DNA of 32,898 nucleotides, from assembly GCA_029287195.1 (NCBI GenBank), contig JARFRN010000253.1:1-32898 (forward strand), read 5' to 3'. The notes beneath the pieces were generated by a model. It did not search any database, had not been told where the DNA came from, and saw only the letters and a program-made list of their open reading frames with translations. This stretch comes from Acidimicrobiia bacterium (GTDB lineage Bacteria; Actinomycetota; Acidimicrobiia; Spongiisociales; UBA5794). Shown piece after piece: positions 24,139 to 32,822 of this stretch. Within the stretch, counting starts at the first letter, position 1. Each line of letters begins with the position of its first letter. Both the position numbers and the translations under genes were made by a program.

Positions 24139-25452
24139 ATGCCCAGGACCAAGACGTTTCTGCTCGCCGACGGGCCGGTGGCGTCGCTCGACCGGTACGT
24201 GACAGCCGGCGGTGGCGTGGCTCTACGCCGGGCCCGGGAGATAGGACCAGCGGCAACGATCGAGGAAATCCGCCGCGCCGGCCTGCGCGGGCGCGGCGGC
24301 GCCGGCTTTCCCACTGGTGTGAAGTGGGCGGGGGTCCGCGATTCGGAGGAGCGAGACAAGTACTTGGTCTGCAATGCAGCCGAGGGCGAGCCCGGCACGT
24401 TCAAGGACCGGTGGCTGATTCGGTCTAATCCCTATCAACTCCTCGAGGGGATCCAGATCGCGGCTCATGCTGTCGGAGCCGCCGACGCGTTCATCGGAAT
24501 CAAGGCGAAATTCACCACCGAAATTGCCGCGCTGGAGCGAGCCGCCGCAGAGATGGCCGAGGCCGGCCTGCTCGATGTGGCCGCGATCACAATCGTTCCC
24601 GGCCCCGACGACTACCTGTTCGGTGAGGAGAAGGCGCTGCTCGAAGTCATCGAAGGACGCGATCCGTTGCCCCGTCTCTATCCGCCTTACGTACAGGGTT
24701 TGTTCGAGAAGACCACCGGCGACCCGCGGCCGACCGCGGTCAACAATGCAGAGACGCTGGCCAACGTCCCTCACGTCATCGCCAACGGAGCCGACTGGTA
24801 CCGCTCGTTCGGCACGGAGAGATCTCCGGGAACGATGGTGTTCACCATCGGTGGTGACGTGCGGCGGGAGGCCGTCGTCGAAATGGAGCTGGGGACACCG
24901 CTCACCACTCTCGTACACGAGGTCGGGGGCGGGACCAGGCGGGGACGGCACTTAGCGCTCGTTGCCAACGGAGTCTCCAATCGACCTCTCGCTCCTTCTG
25001 AGCTGGACACTCCGCTGGCTTTCGAGACGCTGCGCGCTGTTGGATCGGGCCTCGGCTCGGGTGGTTTCACCGTCTATGACGACAGTGCTTGCATCGTCGA
25101 TGTCGCGACCGCGCTCTCGGCATTCCTCAACCGCGGCTCTTGCGGGCAGTGCCCTCCATGCAAACTGGGCACCGCCGCCATCACGGAGCGGTTCGACTCG
25201 TTGGCGGCGGGAGCAGCGGGCATGCAGGAACTGGAGGAGATCGTGGCGTGGGCGATGCGGGTCACCGACTCCAATCGCTGTGGCCTCGGCGCCGGGCAGC
25301 AAGTGTTGGCGCGCGGAATCCTCGAGACATTTCCGCAGCACTTCATCGATCACGTCGCCGGCGAACCCTGCAGCCGAAGACGCCACATCATGGCTCCTGT
25401 GATCGAGGACTGGGACCCGGCTGCCGGGAAGTTCCGCTACAGGGCCGAGTGA
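24139..25452 (+). CDS. Orphan NuoF-like NADH-binding flavoprotein
   Basis: A 437-residue protein of the NADH dehydrogenase 51-kDa (NuoF) family. GRGGAGFPTGVKW (51-63) and CNAAEGEPGTFKDR (78-91) are the NADH- and FMN-binding blocks. The N3-type 4Fe-4S cluster ligands are C335, C338, C341 and C381 (CGQCPPC... NRC). No NuoE or other complex I gene lies next to it, so it may belong to a soluble NAD-reducing enzyme such as a formate dehydrogenase or hydrogenase, or pair with subunits encoded elsewhere. A 7-bp hairpin follows. Its start is a leaderless ATG. Confidence 0.85.
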   Translation: MPRTKTFLLADGPVASLDRYVTAGGGVALRRAREIGPAATIEEIRRAGLRGRGGAGFPTGVKWAGVRDSEERDKYLVCNAAEGEPGTFKDRWLIRSNPYQLLEGIQIAAHAVGAADAFIGIKAKFTTEIAALERAAAEMAEAGLLDVAAITIVPGPDDYLFGEEKALLEVIEGRDPLPRLYPPYVQGLFEKTTGDPRPTAVNNAETLANVPHVIANGADWYRSFGTERSPGTMVFTIGGDVRREAVVEMELGTPLTTLVHEVGGGTRRGRHLALVANGVSNRPLAPSELDTPLAFETLRAVGSGLGSGGFTVYDDSACIVDVATALSAFLNRGSCGQCPPCKLGTAAITERFDSLAAGAAGMQELEEIVAWAMRVTDSNRCGLGAGQQVLARGILETFPQHFIDHVAGEPCSRRRHIMAPVIEDWDPAAGKFRYRAE

Positions 25453-25456
25453 AGTC

Positions 25457-25473
25457 GACCTGCCGAGCAGGTC
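25457..25473 (+). terminator. Hairpin after the NuoF-like gene
   Basis: GACCTGC (25457-25463) and GCAGGTC (25467-25473) form a perfect 7-bp stem with a 3-nt loop, 4 nt after the stop codon. No U-tract follows. Confidence 0.4.
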
Positions 25474-25563
25474 ATCACCGACCCTGCCCCCATCCGGATT
25501 GAGGGTTCGGCCCCCATTGTCGCCTCCCCCTGCCGGGCGGACGATGGAGATAAGGAGGTGATC

Positions 25564-25986
25564 ATGGTCACGTCTCGCAAGGAGCTGGCTCGCAAGCACC
25601 GGCACCGCCCCTGGCCGCTCCGGGTTGCACTCGTTTTCCTAGGCCTGTTCCTCATCATCATCGGGACGGCACTGTGGAGCTTGGAGACCGAGTACGGCGG
25701 CGATTCCGACCGGCCCGAGTTTGTCATCGGGCACGACTCCGAACCCGGCGCCGCGTTCGTGTACGGCGAGGGTGGTGAGGTGATCTACGAGACATCCAGC
25801 ATTGCCGACGCAGAGGCATACGTAGACGGCTTCAGGGGTACCCGCAACTACACCGTGCCGATCCTGATACTGGGAGTGGGTGTACTGTCGTTGCTCGTTG
25901 CGCTTGTTCCCTCACCGCAGCAGCGCTTGCTCGAGTCGCCGTCGCCAACGGGGCCGAACGGCGGGCCCTCGACCGCACAACACTGA
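25564..25986 (+). CDS. Two-TM membrane protein of unknown function
   Basis: A 140-residue protein starting at ATG 25564 after a strong AAGGAGG (6 nt). The N-terminus is basic (SRKELARKHRHR). TM1 lies around VALVFLGLFLIIIGTAL, followed by an acidic extracytoplasmic loop of about 55 residues with EPGAAFVYGEGGEVIYETSS, and TM2 around PILILGVGVLSLLVALV. The C-terminal 25 residues are Pro/Ser-rich. No family was recognised. It converges with the DUF4389 gene, whose end lies 29 nt away. Confidence 0.6.
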   Translation: MVTSRKELARKHRHRPWPLRVALVFLGLFLIIIGTALWSLETEYGGDSDRPEFVIGHDSEPGAAFVYGEGGEVIYETSSIADAEAYVDGFRGTRNYTVPILILGVGVLSLLVALVPSPQQRLLESPSPTGPNGGPSTAQH

Positions 25987-26015
25987 GCCGGCCCCGGCAA
26001 TGGAGCAGCTCAGGC

Positions 26016-27428
26016 CTATTCGTTTGGCGGCGGGGGGACGACCGGTGGTGCTGTCTCTTCCCTGCCTCCAACATCGAGCCGGAACGGCGGGTATTCATCC
26101 CGCATCAGGGAAGCGTAGGCCCCCACCCGATAGACCCAGCGATTGAGACCCATGATCAGATCGAACAGGCCTCGCGGATAGCGGGCGGTGAACAGCAGCG
26201 CCAGCGCCGCGATCAGAACCAGTAGACCGATCAGACCGCCGCCGAGCTCCAGGACGCTGTCGCCGTCGAAGTCGGCGGTCCACCAGACCAAACCGGTGGT
26301 GAACAGTCCGACGACTATGTAGTGCGGGATGGCGAGCAGCCACCACTTCACCAACACCAGCCCGCGCGACAGCTGCTCCGGGTAGGCAACGTCGAGCCGG
26401 GCCGGGTAGTCGACGTCCTGCAGCGTGAACGGCGGATACTGGTCGGTGCCGAGGGCGCTGTAGCTGTAGTAGCTCACCCGCCAGGTCCACCGCATCACCC
26501 CAACGTTGAAATCGAAGATGCCGCGGGGATAGCGACCGGTGAACAGGATCGCAAAGAAGGCAGCGATGGTCAGCAGCGCAAACGCCGCCCACAAGAACAC
26601 CAGGACGATGAAATGCGGAATCGCCAGCAGCCACTTCACCAGCCACAGCCCCCGGCTCAACTGCGGGTCGAGGGTCCCCTCGATGGTCAGCGGGTAGGCA
26701 CCTGCGGGCGCGGCGGCCGGCGCCACCGCAGCGGGCTCGCCTGCAGCCGGAACTGCGGCTGGTTCCCGGCGTGCCGGCGAGGCGGCCCAGACGAGGAGCG
26801 CAGCGGCCGCGATGCCGAACAACAGCCCGGAGATGAGGGTGACGATCCCGATTGCAAGCAGGATTCCGATGCGGGCGCCGGCGATGAAGTCCACCGTAAC
26901 GATGGGAGCTGTGTCGGCGTTCATGACAACAATGCTCCACTCACCGGCGGCAACGTCCCAGGTGATGGTCTGTGTGCCGGCACCTGCGGCCGATGCGACC
27001 CAGAAGCCCTGAGCCTCCGGCGGGTCGGCTGGGGCCGTCCCACTGAAGGAGCGGTACTCGACATCGGAAGCGGTCCCGAGCCGGGTGACTTCGTCCCGGG
27101 CGACACCGGCGAGGTAAGCCTCGACATCATCCGATGGCCCGATTCCGAGGAACACCGCAGTTTGCTCATCGGTGGCGGAGGCTTCAAAGCGAACGTCGGC
27201 CAGATCGCCCGGCCACCAGTCCCCCGGCCGGGACGCCAGGTCGATATCGCCGGATGTCAAGGCATAGCCTGCCGATTCCAGCTCGTAGGTGGGGCTCTTC
27301 AAGAACCCGTCCGCATCCCGCTGGGTGGTGTGCGCCCACAGCAGGGCGGCGCCACCCACGAGCATCCCAATTGCCACCAAACCGAGGATCACTGCGACGA
27401 CCGCACCGATGATCTTGCCAGCCTGCAT
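26016..27428 (-). CDS. Double DUF4389 membrane protein
   Basis: A 470-residue protein. TM1 (about 8-34) is followed by an extracytoplasmic domain (about 35-190), then a TM (about 195-225) and an Ala/Pro-rich linker. Two DUF4389 modules follow, each with a conserved start (LSRGL-LVKW-LAIPH), an FTGRYPRG(I/L)FD motif, and tail RWT/YRV. The second is very close to the first. The C-terminal tail is proline-rich. DUF4389 function is unknown. The ATG at 27428 follows GAGGAG at 6 nt. It is convergent with the two-TM gene and separated from CHAD by 115 nt. Confidence 0.8.
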   Translation of the reverse strand: MQAGKIIGAVVAVILGLVAIGMLVGGAALLWAHTTQRDADGFLKSPTYELESAGYALTSGDIDLASRPGDWWPGDLADVRFEASATDEQTAVFLGIGPSDDVEAYLAGVARDEVTRLGTASDVEYRSFSGTAPADPPEAQGFWVASAAGAGTQTITWDVAAGEWSIVVMNADTAPIVTVDFIAGARIGILLAIGIVTLISGLLFGIAAAALLVWAASPARREPAAVPAAGEPAAVAPAAAPAGAYPLTIEGTLDPQLSRGLWLVKWLLAIPHFIVLVFLWAAFALLTIAAFFAILFTGRYPRGIFDFNVGVMRWTWRVSYYSYSALGTDQYPPFTLQDVDYPARLDVAYPEQLSRGLVLVKWWLLAIPHYIVVGLFTTGLVWWTADFDGDSVLELGGGLIGLLVLIAALALLFTARYPRGLFDLIMGLNRWVYRVGAYASLMRDEYPPFRLDVGGREETAPPVVPPPPNE

Positions 27429-27486
27429 AACCCACTCCTCGAGAATCCGTCGCGGGCATATTGCGCTTCTCGAAACGAGACGGGCA

Positions 27487-27500
27487 GGGCCGGACGGCCC
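27487..27500 (-). terminator. Short GC hairpin downstream of the CHAD gene
   Basis: GGGCCG (27487-27492) and CGGCCC (27495-27500) form a tight inverted repeat 43 nt past the CHAD stop. There is no U-tract. Confidence 0.35.
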
Positions 27501-27543
27501 GATTCAGGGTTACTTCGTGAGCGGCGACTTCATCAGCGGTGCC

Positions 27544-28515
27544 TCAACTATGCGCCGCCCCCCAGTAGGCCCCGATTCTCTCGACGAACGCTTGCGGCTT
27601 CTCGTTGTACAGCGCGGTGCCGTGACGCAGCGCTTGCGCCTGCAGACCCGCCCTACGTTCGTGGATCAGGGCGATCAACATCCAGCGTTCCCGCTCGTCG
27701 CGGCAGGACTCGGGATGGGCAATGACTATCTCGGCGAGGATTGCCAGATCGTGATCGTCTCCCAGCTGCTCACCCAGCTCGTCGAGGCTTTCCGCCGTGG
27801 CGCCGATCAACTTCGGATGGAGCGGCTTCAGCGTCTCCATTTGATATCGAAGGTACTTGACCCGCTTCCGCCACTCGTGAAGATCTTCGACGCTCTTGGT
27901 ATCTGCGGCGCGCCGCAGGCCCCTGTAGCCACGTCGATAGACCCGCTCGATTCCACCGGCAATGGCTGCGTAGTCGTCTCGAACCGTTTCTTCGATCGCA
28001 GAAGCGGCAAAACGTCGGCGTGCGGTGCCGAGGTTGCAGATGGCGTTGGTCACGACCGATTGGGTGATTGCCTGCCGCCGGTGTCGATGGCGTTCCAACA
28101 ACCAGGCTTCGGGGGTGGCAAACGTTTCGGGCTGGATCAAATCGGCATAGTCGTCCCGCAACCGCCGCAGGGTTTCCACTACTACTCGAGCGTCCCGTAT
28201 CGCGGACAAGCTGCGGGCCGTGTCTCGCAGCACCACGTTCTCTTCTCGGTAGGTGCGGTAGCCGACTTCGTCTCGGACGAGGCGCAGCATCCCCCGCAGC
28301 CGCTTCATCTTCTTGCGGGCCGAGTGGATCCCCTTGTCGAAGGGCTGGGCGGTGGGACGCAGGTCGGAAATCGCCCGCCCCAGCAGGTTCACGCCGATGC
28401 GCTGCAGCTCGAGCGGCAATGACTCACCGGCAACAATGCTGCGGGTCGGGCGTATCCACTCGACGGCTATACGCGACAACTCGCCGGTTTGCTTCTGGAC
28501 CACAAGCTCATTCAC
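27544..28515 (-). CDS. CHAD domain protein
   Basis: A 323-residue helical protein of the CHAD family, which binds inorganic polyphosphate through conserved His/Lys/Arg-rich helices. Two repeat-like halves show DKGIHSARKKMKRLRGMLRLV near residue 60 and EDLHEWRKRVKYLRYQMETL in the second half. Both have the HxxRK-xKRLR pattern. CHAD proteins often sit beside polyphosphate-related CYTH proteins, but none is visible here. Start is GTG 28515 with a weak GGAAGAG upstream. It diverges from a propeller-like gene. Confidence 0.9.
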   Translation of the reverse strand: MNELVVQKQTGELSRIAVEWIRPTRSIVAGESLPLELQRIGVNLLGRAISDLRPTAQPFDKGIHSARKKMKRLRGMLRLVRDEVGYRTYREENVVLRDTARSLSAIRDARVVVETLRRLRDDYADLIQPETFATPEAWLLERHRHRRQAITQSVVTNAICNLGTARRRFAASAIEETVRDDYAAIAGGIERVYRRGYRGLRRAADTKSVEDLHEWRKRVKYLRYQMETLKPLHPKLIGATAESLDELGEQLGDDHDLAILAEIVIAHPESCRDERERWMLIALIHERRAGLQAQALRHGTALYNEKPQAFVERIGAYWGAAHS

Positions 28516-28695
28516 GCGAGCGCTCTTCCCGGATCGATTTGTTGCTCCCGGTGTTCAGCGCCGCACCGAGGGCGGAGTGCATATTACGCAAGCCCGCCTG
28601 GCCCCGGTAAGTGAGGATAACCAACCACCCGCCCAACTCGAGGCAATCCAGATAGAGGGGCCGGCGATACCGTTCCTGAACGCTCCCGGCCGGTC

Positions 28696-28701
28696 TAGTT
28701 T
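28696..28701 (+). promoter_or_regulatory. -10 box TAGTTT of the membrane-anchored propeller-like gene
   Basis: TAGTTT lies 8 nt before the GTG at 28710 without a Shine-Dalgarno, close to the leaderless layout. Confidence 0.4.
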
Positions 28702-28709
28702 GTCCGCAC

Positions 28710-29792
28710 GTGAACGAGCCTCCGACCATCGTCGTCGGCGCCTCCGACGAAATGCCTGCGCCGCCGGGAAAAAGACCTCCCGCGGTGCTGTTTGGTGTTG
28801 TCGTGCTGGTTCTCGGACTGCTGTGGGGCTTGGGCAAGGTTGCCCCAGAGGCCGAAGATCTCGTCCCGGTGACGGTACGCCTAGTTGGCTCGAGCGCAGT
28901 GGAGGTGGAGCCCCGGCTCTACGAGGTATCGGCGAGTGGCGTGAGCGAAACCCGGCTTCCGGATCTGATGAAGGCTCAGTTCGACCGATCCGGGCGGCTG
29001 CTCGCCGGCATCGCACCGTCGGAAGCAGCCCGCGGTGGCATCTTGTCCGTCGGACCACCCGAAGGACCGTTCGAGCCGCTCACCGACGGCGTGCGGTCAT
29101 TTGCCTGGCACGACCGGCGGCCAGGGTCGCTGGCGTACGTCAGTCCGTGGGGACCGGTGGGCTTGCTCAACACCTGGGAGGAGGGTGTGCGTAGTCGAGA
29201 ACGCGCCATCGAGGGGGGCTTGATGCATCGCTTCGGGGATTGGGGGTACGCGGTGACGCAGCCCGGCCCGATCCGTCGCGCCGACCTCTACGACGCCTCG
29301 GGAAGATTCGACCAGCGAGTCACTGGATACTCGGCGGGTATCGGTCCGGGCGACTACCTCGTGTTCACGGCGCAGGCTCCGGTTCGATCGCTCGAACGGG
29401 CGGGCACAGAGGCCTTCGGTTACACACCCGAGGGCGAGCCGTTCGATGTTCCCTGGCTGCAGGAAGGACAGCTTCCATATGCCATCGAGGCGGCACCCGA
29501 CGGGCGGCGCTATGCGGTGCATCTCGGCGGGGCGTACGAGACGGGCCTCGGCGAGGTGCTGGTCACCCGACCCGACGGATCGATCGAGGCGAAGATCCCA
29601 CGAGCGGCGATTCCGGCGGCATCGGCATGGAGCAGGAACGGACGTTATCTGGCCGTCGCCCGACGCGACCCGGCAGGTGAGCTCGAGATAGGGTTCTACG
29701 ACCTGGAGAACCAGACTCTCGATGTGGCCCCGGTGCCCGAGATTCCATCGTCTGTAGTGGTCTGGGACATCGCAGTCCCGGGAAGCGACTGA
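28710..29792 (+). CDS. Membrane-anchored propeller-like protein of unknown function
   Basis: A 360-residue protein. Residues 1-24 are cytosolic and Pro-rich; one membrane helix (around 25-43, VLFGVVVLVLGLLWGLG) anchors an extracytoplasmic domain. That domain has TolB-like repeats of the kind FAWHDRRPGSLAYVS, APDGRRYAVHLGG and WSRNGRYLAVARRD, spaced like blades of a beta-propeller. No catalytic motif is seen. It might bind a partner or carbohydrate; no family is confirmed. It starts with GTG. Confidence 0.6.
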   Translation: MNEPPTIVVGASDEMPAPPGKRPPAVLFGVVVLVLGLLWGLGKVAPEAEDLVPVTVRLVGSSAVEVEPRLYEVSASGVSETRLPDLMKAQFDRSGRLLAGIAPSEAARGGILSVGPPEGPFEPLTDGVRSFAWHDRRPGSLAYVSPWGPVGLLNTWEEGVRSRERAIEGGLMHRFGDWGYAVTQPGPIRRADLYDASGRFDQRVTGYSAGIGPGDYLVFTAQAPVRSLERAGTEAFGYTPEGEPFDVPWLQEGQLPYAIEAAPDGRRYAVHLGGAYETGLGEVLVTRPDGSIEAKIPRAAIPAASAWSRNGRYLAVARRDPAGELEIGFYDLENQTLDVAPVPEIPSSVVVWDIAVPGSD

Positions 29793-29891
29793 GCCGCGAG
29801 GATGCTCGGCGCTACCTCCAGGCCTCCAAGAGCCGCGACAGGACAAGGTAGTGGTCGAGCAGCAGCCGTCCCCGCCTCAGGTACCGCGACC

Positions 29892-29922
29892 GTGGCGGGG
29901 CCCCCTCGTGAGACCCCGCCAC
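29892..29922 (+). terminator. 9-bp hairpin between convergent genes
   Basis: GTGGCGGGG (29892-29900) pairs perfectly with CCCCGCCAC (29914-29922) around a 13-nt loop, about 100 nt beyond the propeller-like gene and facing the SMP-30-like gene. It could stop transcription from either side. Confidence 0.55.
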
Positions 29923-29997
29923 ATGAATCGCCGCCTAGAGGCGCCGACCAGCCGAGGCTGCTACGTCGCGAACAAGTCGCATCGCCGCGGCACCCGC

Positions 29998-30927
29998 CTA
30001 GTTGCGGTCGACTCTGACAACCTCATAGGGGGTTCCCACCGGAGGCGTGCCGAACTTGGCGTTCACTGCGTACAGCGAGCTGCCGAACAGGTCTGCCGTC
30101 GTCGGGACATTGAACGCCGGATCGGTGATGGGTTCACCAACGACACCCGATCCCAAGTCCGTACTGAGCGTGATCACCCCGATCTGGTTGAGCTGGTTTT
30201 GCACTACGTAAAGGGTCTTGCCGGCGAGCACCAGGCCGTCACCGCTGGGCAGCGGCCCGCCGAGGTCGATCTGGTTGGCCTCACCGGTGGCGGGATCCAC
30301 GGTGTAGACCGCTTCCCCGGCGCTGCTGACGATGAGCAGCGTCTTCCCGTCGGCGGTTGCTTCGATGCCATTGGCGTTGAAGACAAAGAATCCGGACACC
30401 TGCACCCACTCACCCGACAGCGGAATAGTCGCGGCGGCAGCCGATGTGAGCTTTCCCCCCGGACCGAGCGGCACCCGGTAGATTTCGGGCGCAAATGAGT
30501 TGGTGAAGTATGCGGCGTCCCGGGTCACGATCACGTCGTTGATGAAATCGCCAAACTGTCCGCCACCGGCCATGGCGTACTCGGCAACGAGCGCCCCCGA
30601 TCCGGTGTCGTAGACCCGGCCGACCGCATTGAGGCCGCCGGCGACGAAGAGGTAGCCGCTGCGCGCGTCATAATCCATACCGACGGCGAGCTGCCCTGCC
30701 GCTCCCGGCGCCAGCACTTCGACTTCTCCGGTACGGAGATCACCTGAAACGATGGTGCCGTCGGCCAGCGATCCGGCATAGAAGGTGTGCTGCGTGCCGA
30801 TGGCAATGCCTTCCGACTGAAAGGCGGTCGGAAGTTGGATCACGTCTGGGTATGCCGGCTCGGCGGCTGCCGGCGCCGCAGCGGCGAGCAGCAACATACC
30901 GGCGATAGCTATGGTCAATCTTCTCAT
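29998..30927 (-). CDS. Secreted SMP-30/NHL-type beta-propeller protein
   Basis: A 309-residue exported protein. The start is ATG 30927 after AAGGGG; upstream codons lack a ribosome site. The signal peptide (MRRLTIAIAG, hydrophobic core, AAA|EP) is clear. The body shows propeller-type repeats: VLAPGAAGQLAVGMDYDARSG, GDFINDVIVTRDAAYFTNS, ADGKTLLIVSSAGEAVYTVD and TLYVVQNQLNQIGVITL. This resembles SMP-30/gluconolactonase-like or ScyD-type secreted proteins, but no metal ligands could be verified. No lipobox is present, so it is released or wall-bound. Confidence 0.65.
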   Translation of the reverse strand: MRRLTIAIAGMLLLAAAAPAAAEPAYPDVIQLPTAFQSEGIAIGTQHTFYAGSLADGTIVSGDLRTGEVEVLAPGAAGQLAVGMDYDARSGYLFVAGGLNAVGRVYDTGSGALVAEYAMAGGGQFGDFINDVIVTRDAAYFTNSFAPEIYRVPLGPGGKLTSAAAATIPLSGEWVQVSGFFVFNANGIEATADGKTLLIVSSAGEAVYTVDPATGEANQIDLGGPLPSGDGLVLAGKTLYVVQNQLNQIGVITLSTDLGSGVVGEPITDPAFNVPTTADLFGSSLYAVNAKFGTPPVGTPYEVVRVDRN

Positions 30928-31062
30928 TGCATTCCCCTTGCCTCGAGTGTTGTCCGTCAACCATACGGATGCCGGGTCGGTTTTGGTTCAGGAGTTCTGA
31001 AATCCGAATCGACGGGACCCTCCCGCTCAGCATCGCATGCCGACGCCGCTTGAAGAAATGAG

Positions 31063-31095
31063 CGAGGGGCCCCGGATACTCCCGGGGCGCCCTCG
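31063..31095 (-). terminator. 13-bp bulged hairpin after the solute-binding protein gene
   Basis: CGAGGG and GCCCCGG (31063-31075) pair with CCGGGGC and CCCTCG (31082-31095) with one bulged G, and a T-rich TCATTTCTTC follows on the minus strand. Together these make a good intrinsic terminator, 25 nt past the stop codon. Confidence 0.65.
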
Positions 31096-31119
31096 GCTCG
31101 TCTCTCCTCAGATCGACGC

Positions 31120-32376
31120 TCAGCTGGGCCAGGCAGCGTCGATATCGGCAAGGACTTGCGGGATGGTTCTCACCCCATCCACCAGGTCACGCATGCCGAA
31201 CCAGAACTCACCAGACCCTACGACGGGGGGCATCAGGTCCGAAGCGTCGAAGCGGTACTGGCCGGCCATGATCGCCGCCTGGACGACCTCGGCAAACGAC
31301 CTGGTCAGATCGTCGCCGTAGCGGTTCAGGTCGAACCGGACATTGGGCAGCAGCCACCCTCCGACGTCCGCCAGCGCTTCGCGGCCGAACTGCCGGCTCG
31401 CCATGAACCGGACCAGCTGCCGCACCTCGGGGCGCTCATTGAGCGCCGCCACATACACCCCACCACCAAACACCGAATCATCAAACTCGGAGTTCACCGC
31501 CGGGAACTTGAACGTCGCGAAGTCGGCGAGGTCGAATCCGAAGGCCGGGATGAAGGCTGCGAAGAAACTCGCCTGCTTGTGCATCAGGCAGTCACCAGCG
31601 CCCAGCGGCAAGACGTTGAAGACGAAATCGATGGATGTCATGTTGCCCCGGTCGTAGACGTACCCGGGGCCGATCATCTGCTCGAACCTCTCGAACGCCT
31701 CCTCGACGCGAGGATCCTGGAACACCACGGTGTGGTCGATCCATTGGTCGTAAACGTCCGGGCCGTCGGTGCTCAGCAGCAGGTCTTCCACCCAGTCGGT
31801 GCCGATCCAGCCGGTGGCAAAGCCTGATCCGATGTAGTTGCACCACGGATTCTGGCCGTTGGCCACCATCTGGTCGGATAGTGCCACCAGTTCCGTGAAG
31901 GTCTGCGGGATGGCGTAGCCGTTGGCTGCGAACATCTCCGGCTTGTACCAAACCAGGCTCTTCAGGTCGACCTTGATCGGCGCCCCCAAGACGACGCCGT
32001 CGAGGCTGGCTAGGTCGATCAGATAGTCCCCGAAGTCACGCCGCAGGCTGCGTTCGTTGACGAACTCCCCCAAATCGACCACGTACGGTGCAGCCTCGAA
32101 CAGCGTTGCCGGCTGTGGTGTGATGACCAGGTCGGGTGGTTCCGGCCCTGTAGCCAGATCGACGGGATCGCCGAAGTACTCCTCGAAAACGACCTCGACC
32201 CGATTCTCTGTGGTAAATGCCGCCAGCTCGGCCTCGAGTGCCTCAGCCTCGGGCGAGCCGATGGCAAAAGGCCCTGCAACCGTCACCGTCTCCGGGATTG
32301 GAGCTGCGGACACCGCCGGTACGGCCAGGCCTACCAGCAACGCCGCCGCAAAAAGAACAACCAGAAACCTGCGCAT
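31120..32376 (-). CDS. Extracellular solute-binding protein (ABC transporter family 1-like), orphan
   Basis: A 418-residue exported protein with the shape of sugar-type solute-binding proteins: an N-terminal lobe with PPDLVITPQPATLFEAA, YVVDLGEFV and VDLKSLVWYKPEMFAANGY, and a C-terminal lobe ending QVLADIDAAWPS. The signal peptide MRRFLVVLFAAALLVGLAVPAVSA|AP has no lipobox cysteine, unusual for a Gram-positive binding protein. No permease or ATPase gene lies beside it in this window, so its transporter is elsewhere or absent. Start ATG 32376 follows AGGGGAG. The promoter box CATAAT (32428-32433, minus strand) is about 50 nt upstream. Confidence 0.75.
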   Translation of the reverse strand: MRRFLVVLFAAALLVGLAVPAVSAAPIPETVTVAGPFAIGSPEAEALEAELAAFTTENRVEVVFEEYFGDPVDLATGPEPPDLVITPQPATLFEAAPYVVDLGEFVNERSLRRDFGDYLIDLASLDGVVLGAPIKVDLKSLVWYKPEMFAANGYAIPQTFTELVALSDQMVANGQNPWCNYIGSGFATGWIGTDWVEDLLLSTDGPDVYDQWIDHTVVFQDPRVEEAFERFEQMIGPGYVYDRGNMTSIDFVFNVLPLGAGDCLMHKQASFFAAFIPAFGFDLADFATFKFPAVNSEFDDSVFGGGVYVAALNERPEVRQLVRFMASRQFGREALADVGGWLLPNVRFDLNRYGDDLTRSFAEVVQAAIMAGQYRFDASDLMPPVVGSGEFWFGMRDLVDGVRTIPQVLADIDAAWPS

Positions 32377-32411
32377 AAACGGTCTCCCCTCGTTTCGAGC
32401 GGGACGCACGG

Positions 32412-32433
32412 TCGCCGCGAGGCGGCGATTATG
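32412..32433 (-). promoter_or_regulatory. CATAAT -10 box with adjacent inverted repeat
   Basis: On the minus strand CATAAT (32433-32428) matches the consensus -10 in five of six bases, and the 7-bp inverted repeat TCGCCGC/GCGGCGA starts right after it. It is placed to control the solute-binding protein gene. No -35 match is convincing. Confidence 0.4.
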
Positions 32434-32784
32434 TGGAGCCCACTCTTCCCCTTCTAGAACCCTGCATCTGCACGGGACACGCAAATGCGGCAGTTGATCG
32501 GCGTAGCCCGTAACAGCTGTGATCTGACAGCGATCCCGCTGCCTTCATCCTTTGGAGCATACCGCCGGCAATGTGAGAGTTCTATGGCCAACTCGACATG
32601 GTTGCCGTGACAACCCTCCTCGGCTCGATAGAGCGCGGGTCGATGGCTGCGACCGCTGCTCCTTGTGCGCAGCGAGACCTTGCCGTCCCCGGATGAGCCT
32701 TCTACCAACATGCGATCCTCGCAGGACACGAACCGATGGGGGTCACCCGATCGCCGGTGCGGCGAGCAACGGAGCGGGATGTTT

Positions 32785-32802
32785 CTGAGTGAGCACTCAC
32801 TC
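32785..32802 (+). promoter_or_regulatory. TetR-type operator TGAGTGA-N4-TCACTCA
   Basis: Two perfect 7-bp half-sites (32785-32791 and 32796-32802) form a palindrome with a GCAC spacer, typical for TetR family operators. It lies 7 nt upstream of the -10 box TAGAGT (32809-32814) and 21 nt upstream of the ATG, overlapping the expected -35 region. It suggests autorepression by the TetR-like gene that begins at 32823. Confidence 0.75.
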
Positions 32803-32808
32803 ACTGTG

Positions 32809-32814
32809 CTAGAG
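32809..32814 (+). promoter_or_regulatory. -10 box TAGAGT of the TetR-type gene
   Basis: TAGAGT lies 8 nt before the ATG at 32823, with the operator just upstream. No Shine-Dalgarno is seen, so a near-leaderless transcript is likely. Confidence 0.5.
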
Positions 32815-32822
32815 TGGCCGGC

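Larger units (their letters stand above)
32377..32822. other. 446-nt divergent regulatory region without a gene
   Basis: Between the solute-binding protein and the TetR-type gene I see no supported coding frame. It carries the inverted repeat TCGCCGC-GAG-GCGGCGA (32412-32428) directly beside a minus-strand CATAAT box (32428-32433), and the palindromic operator and -10 box near 32785-32814. Confidence 0.5.

Noticed and set aside
26322-27725. 467-residue plus-strand open frame over the DUF4389 gene
   Set aside because: It is antisense to a gene with clear DUF4389 motifs and a strong ribosome site, and its product has no recognisable domain.
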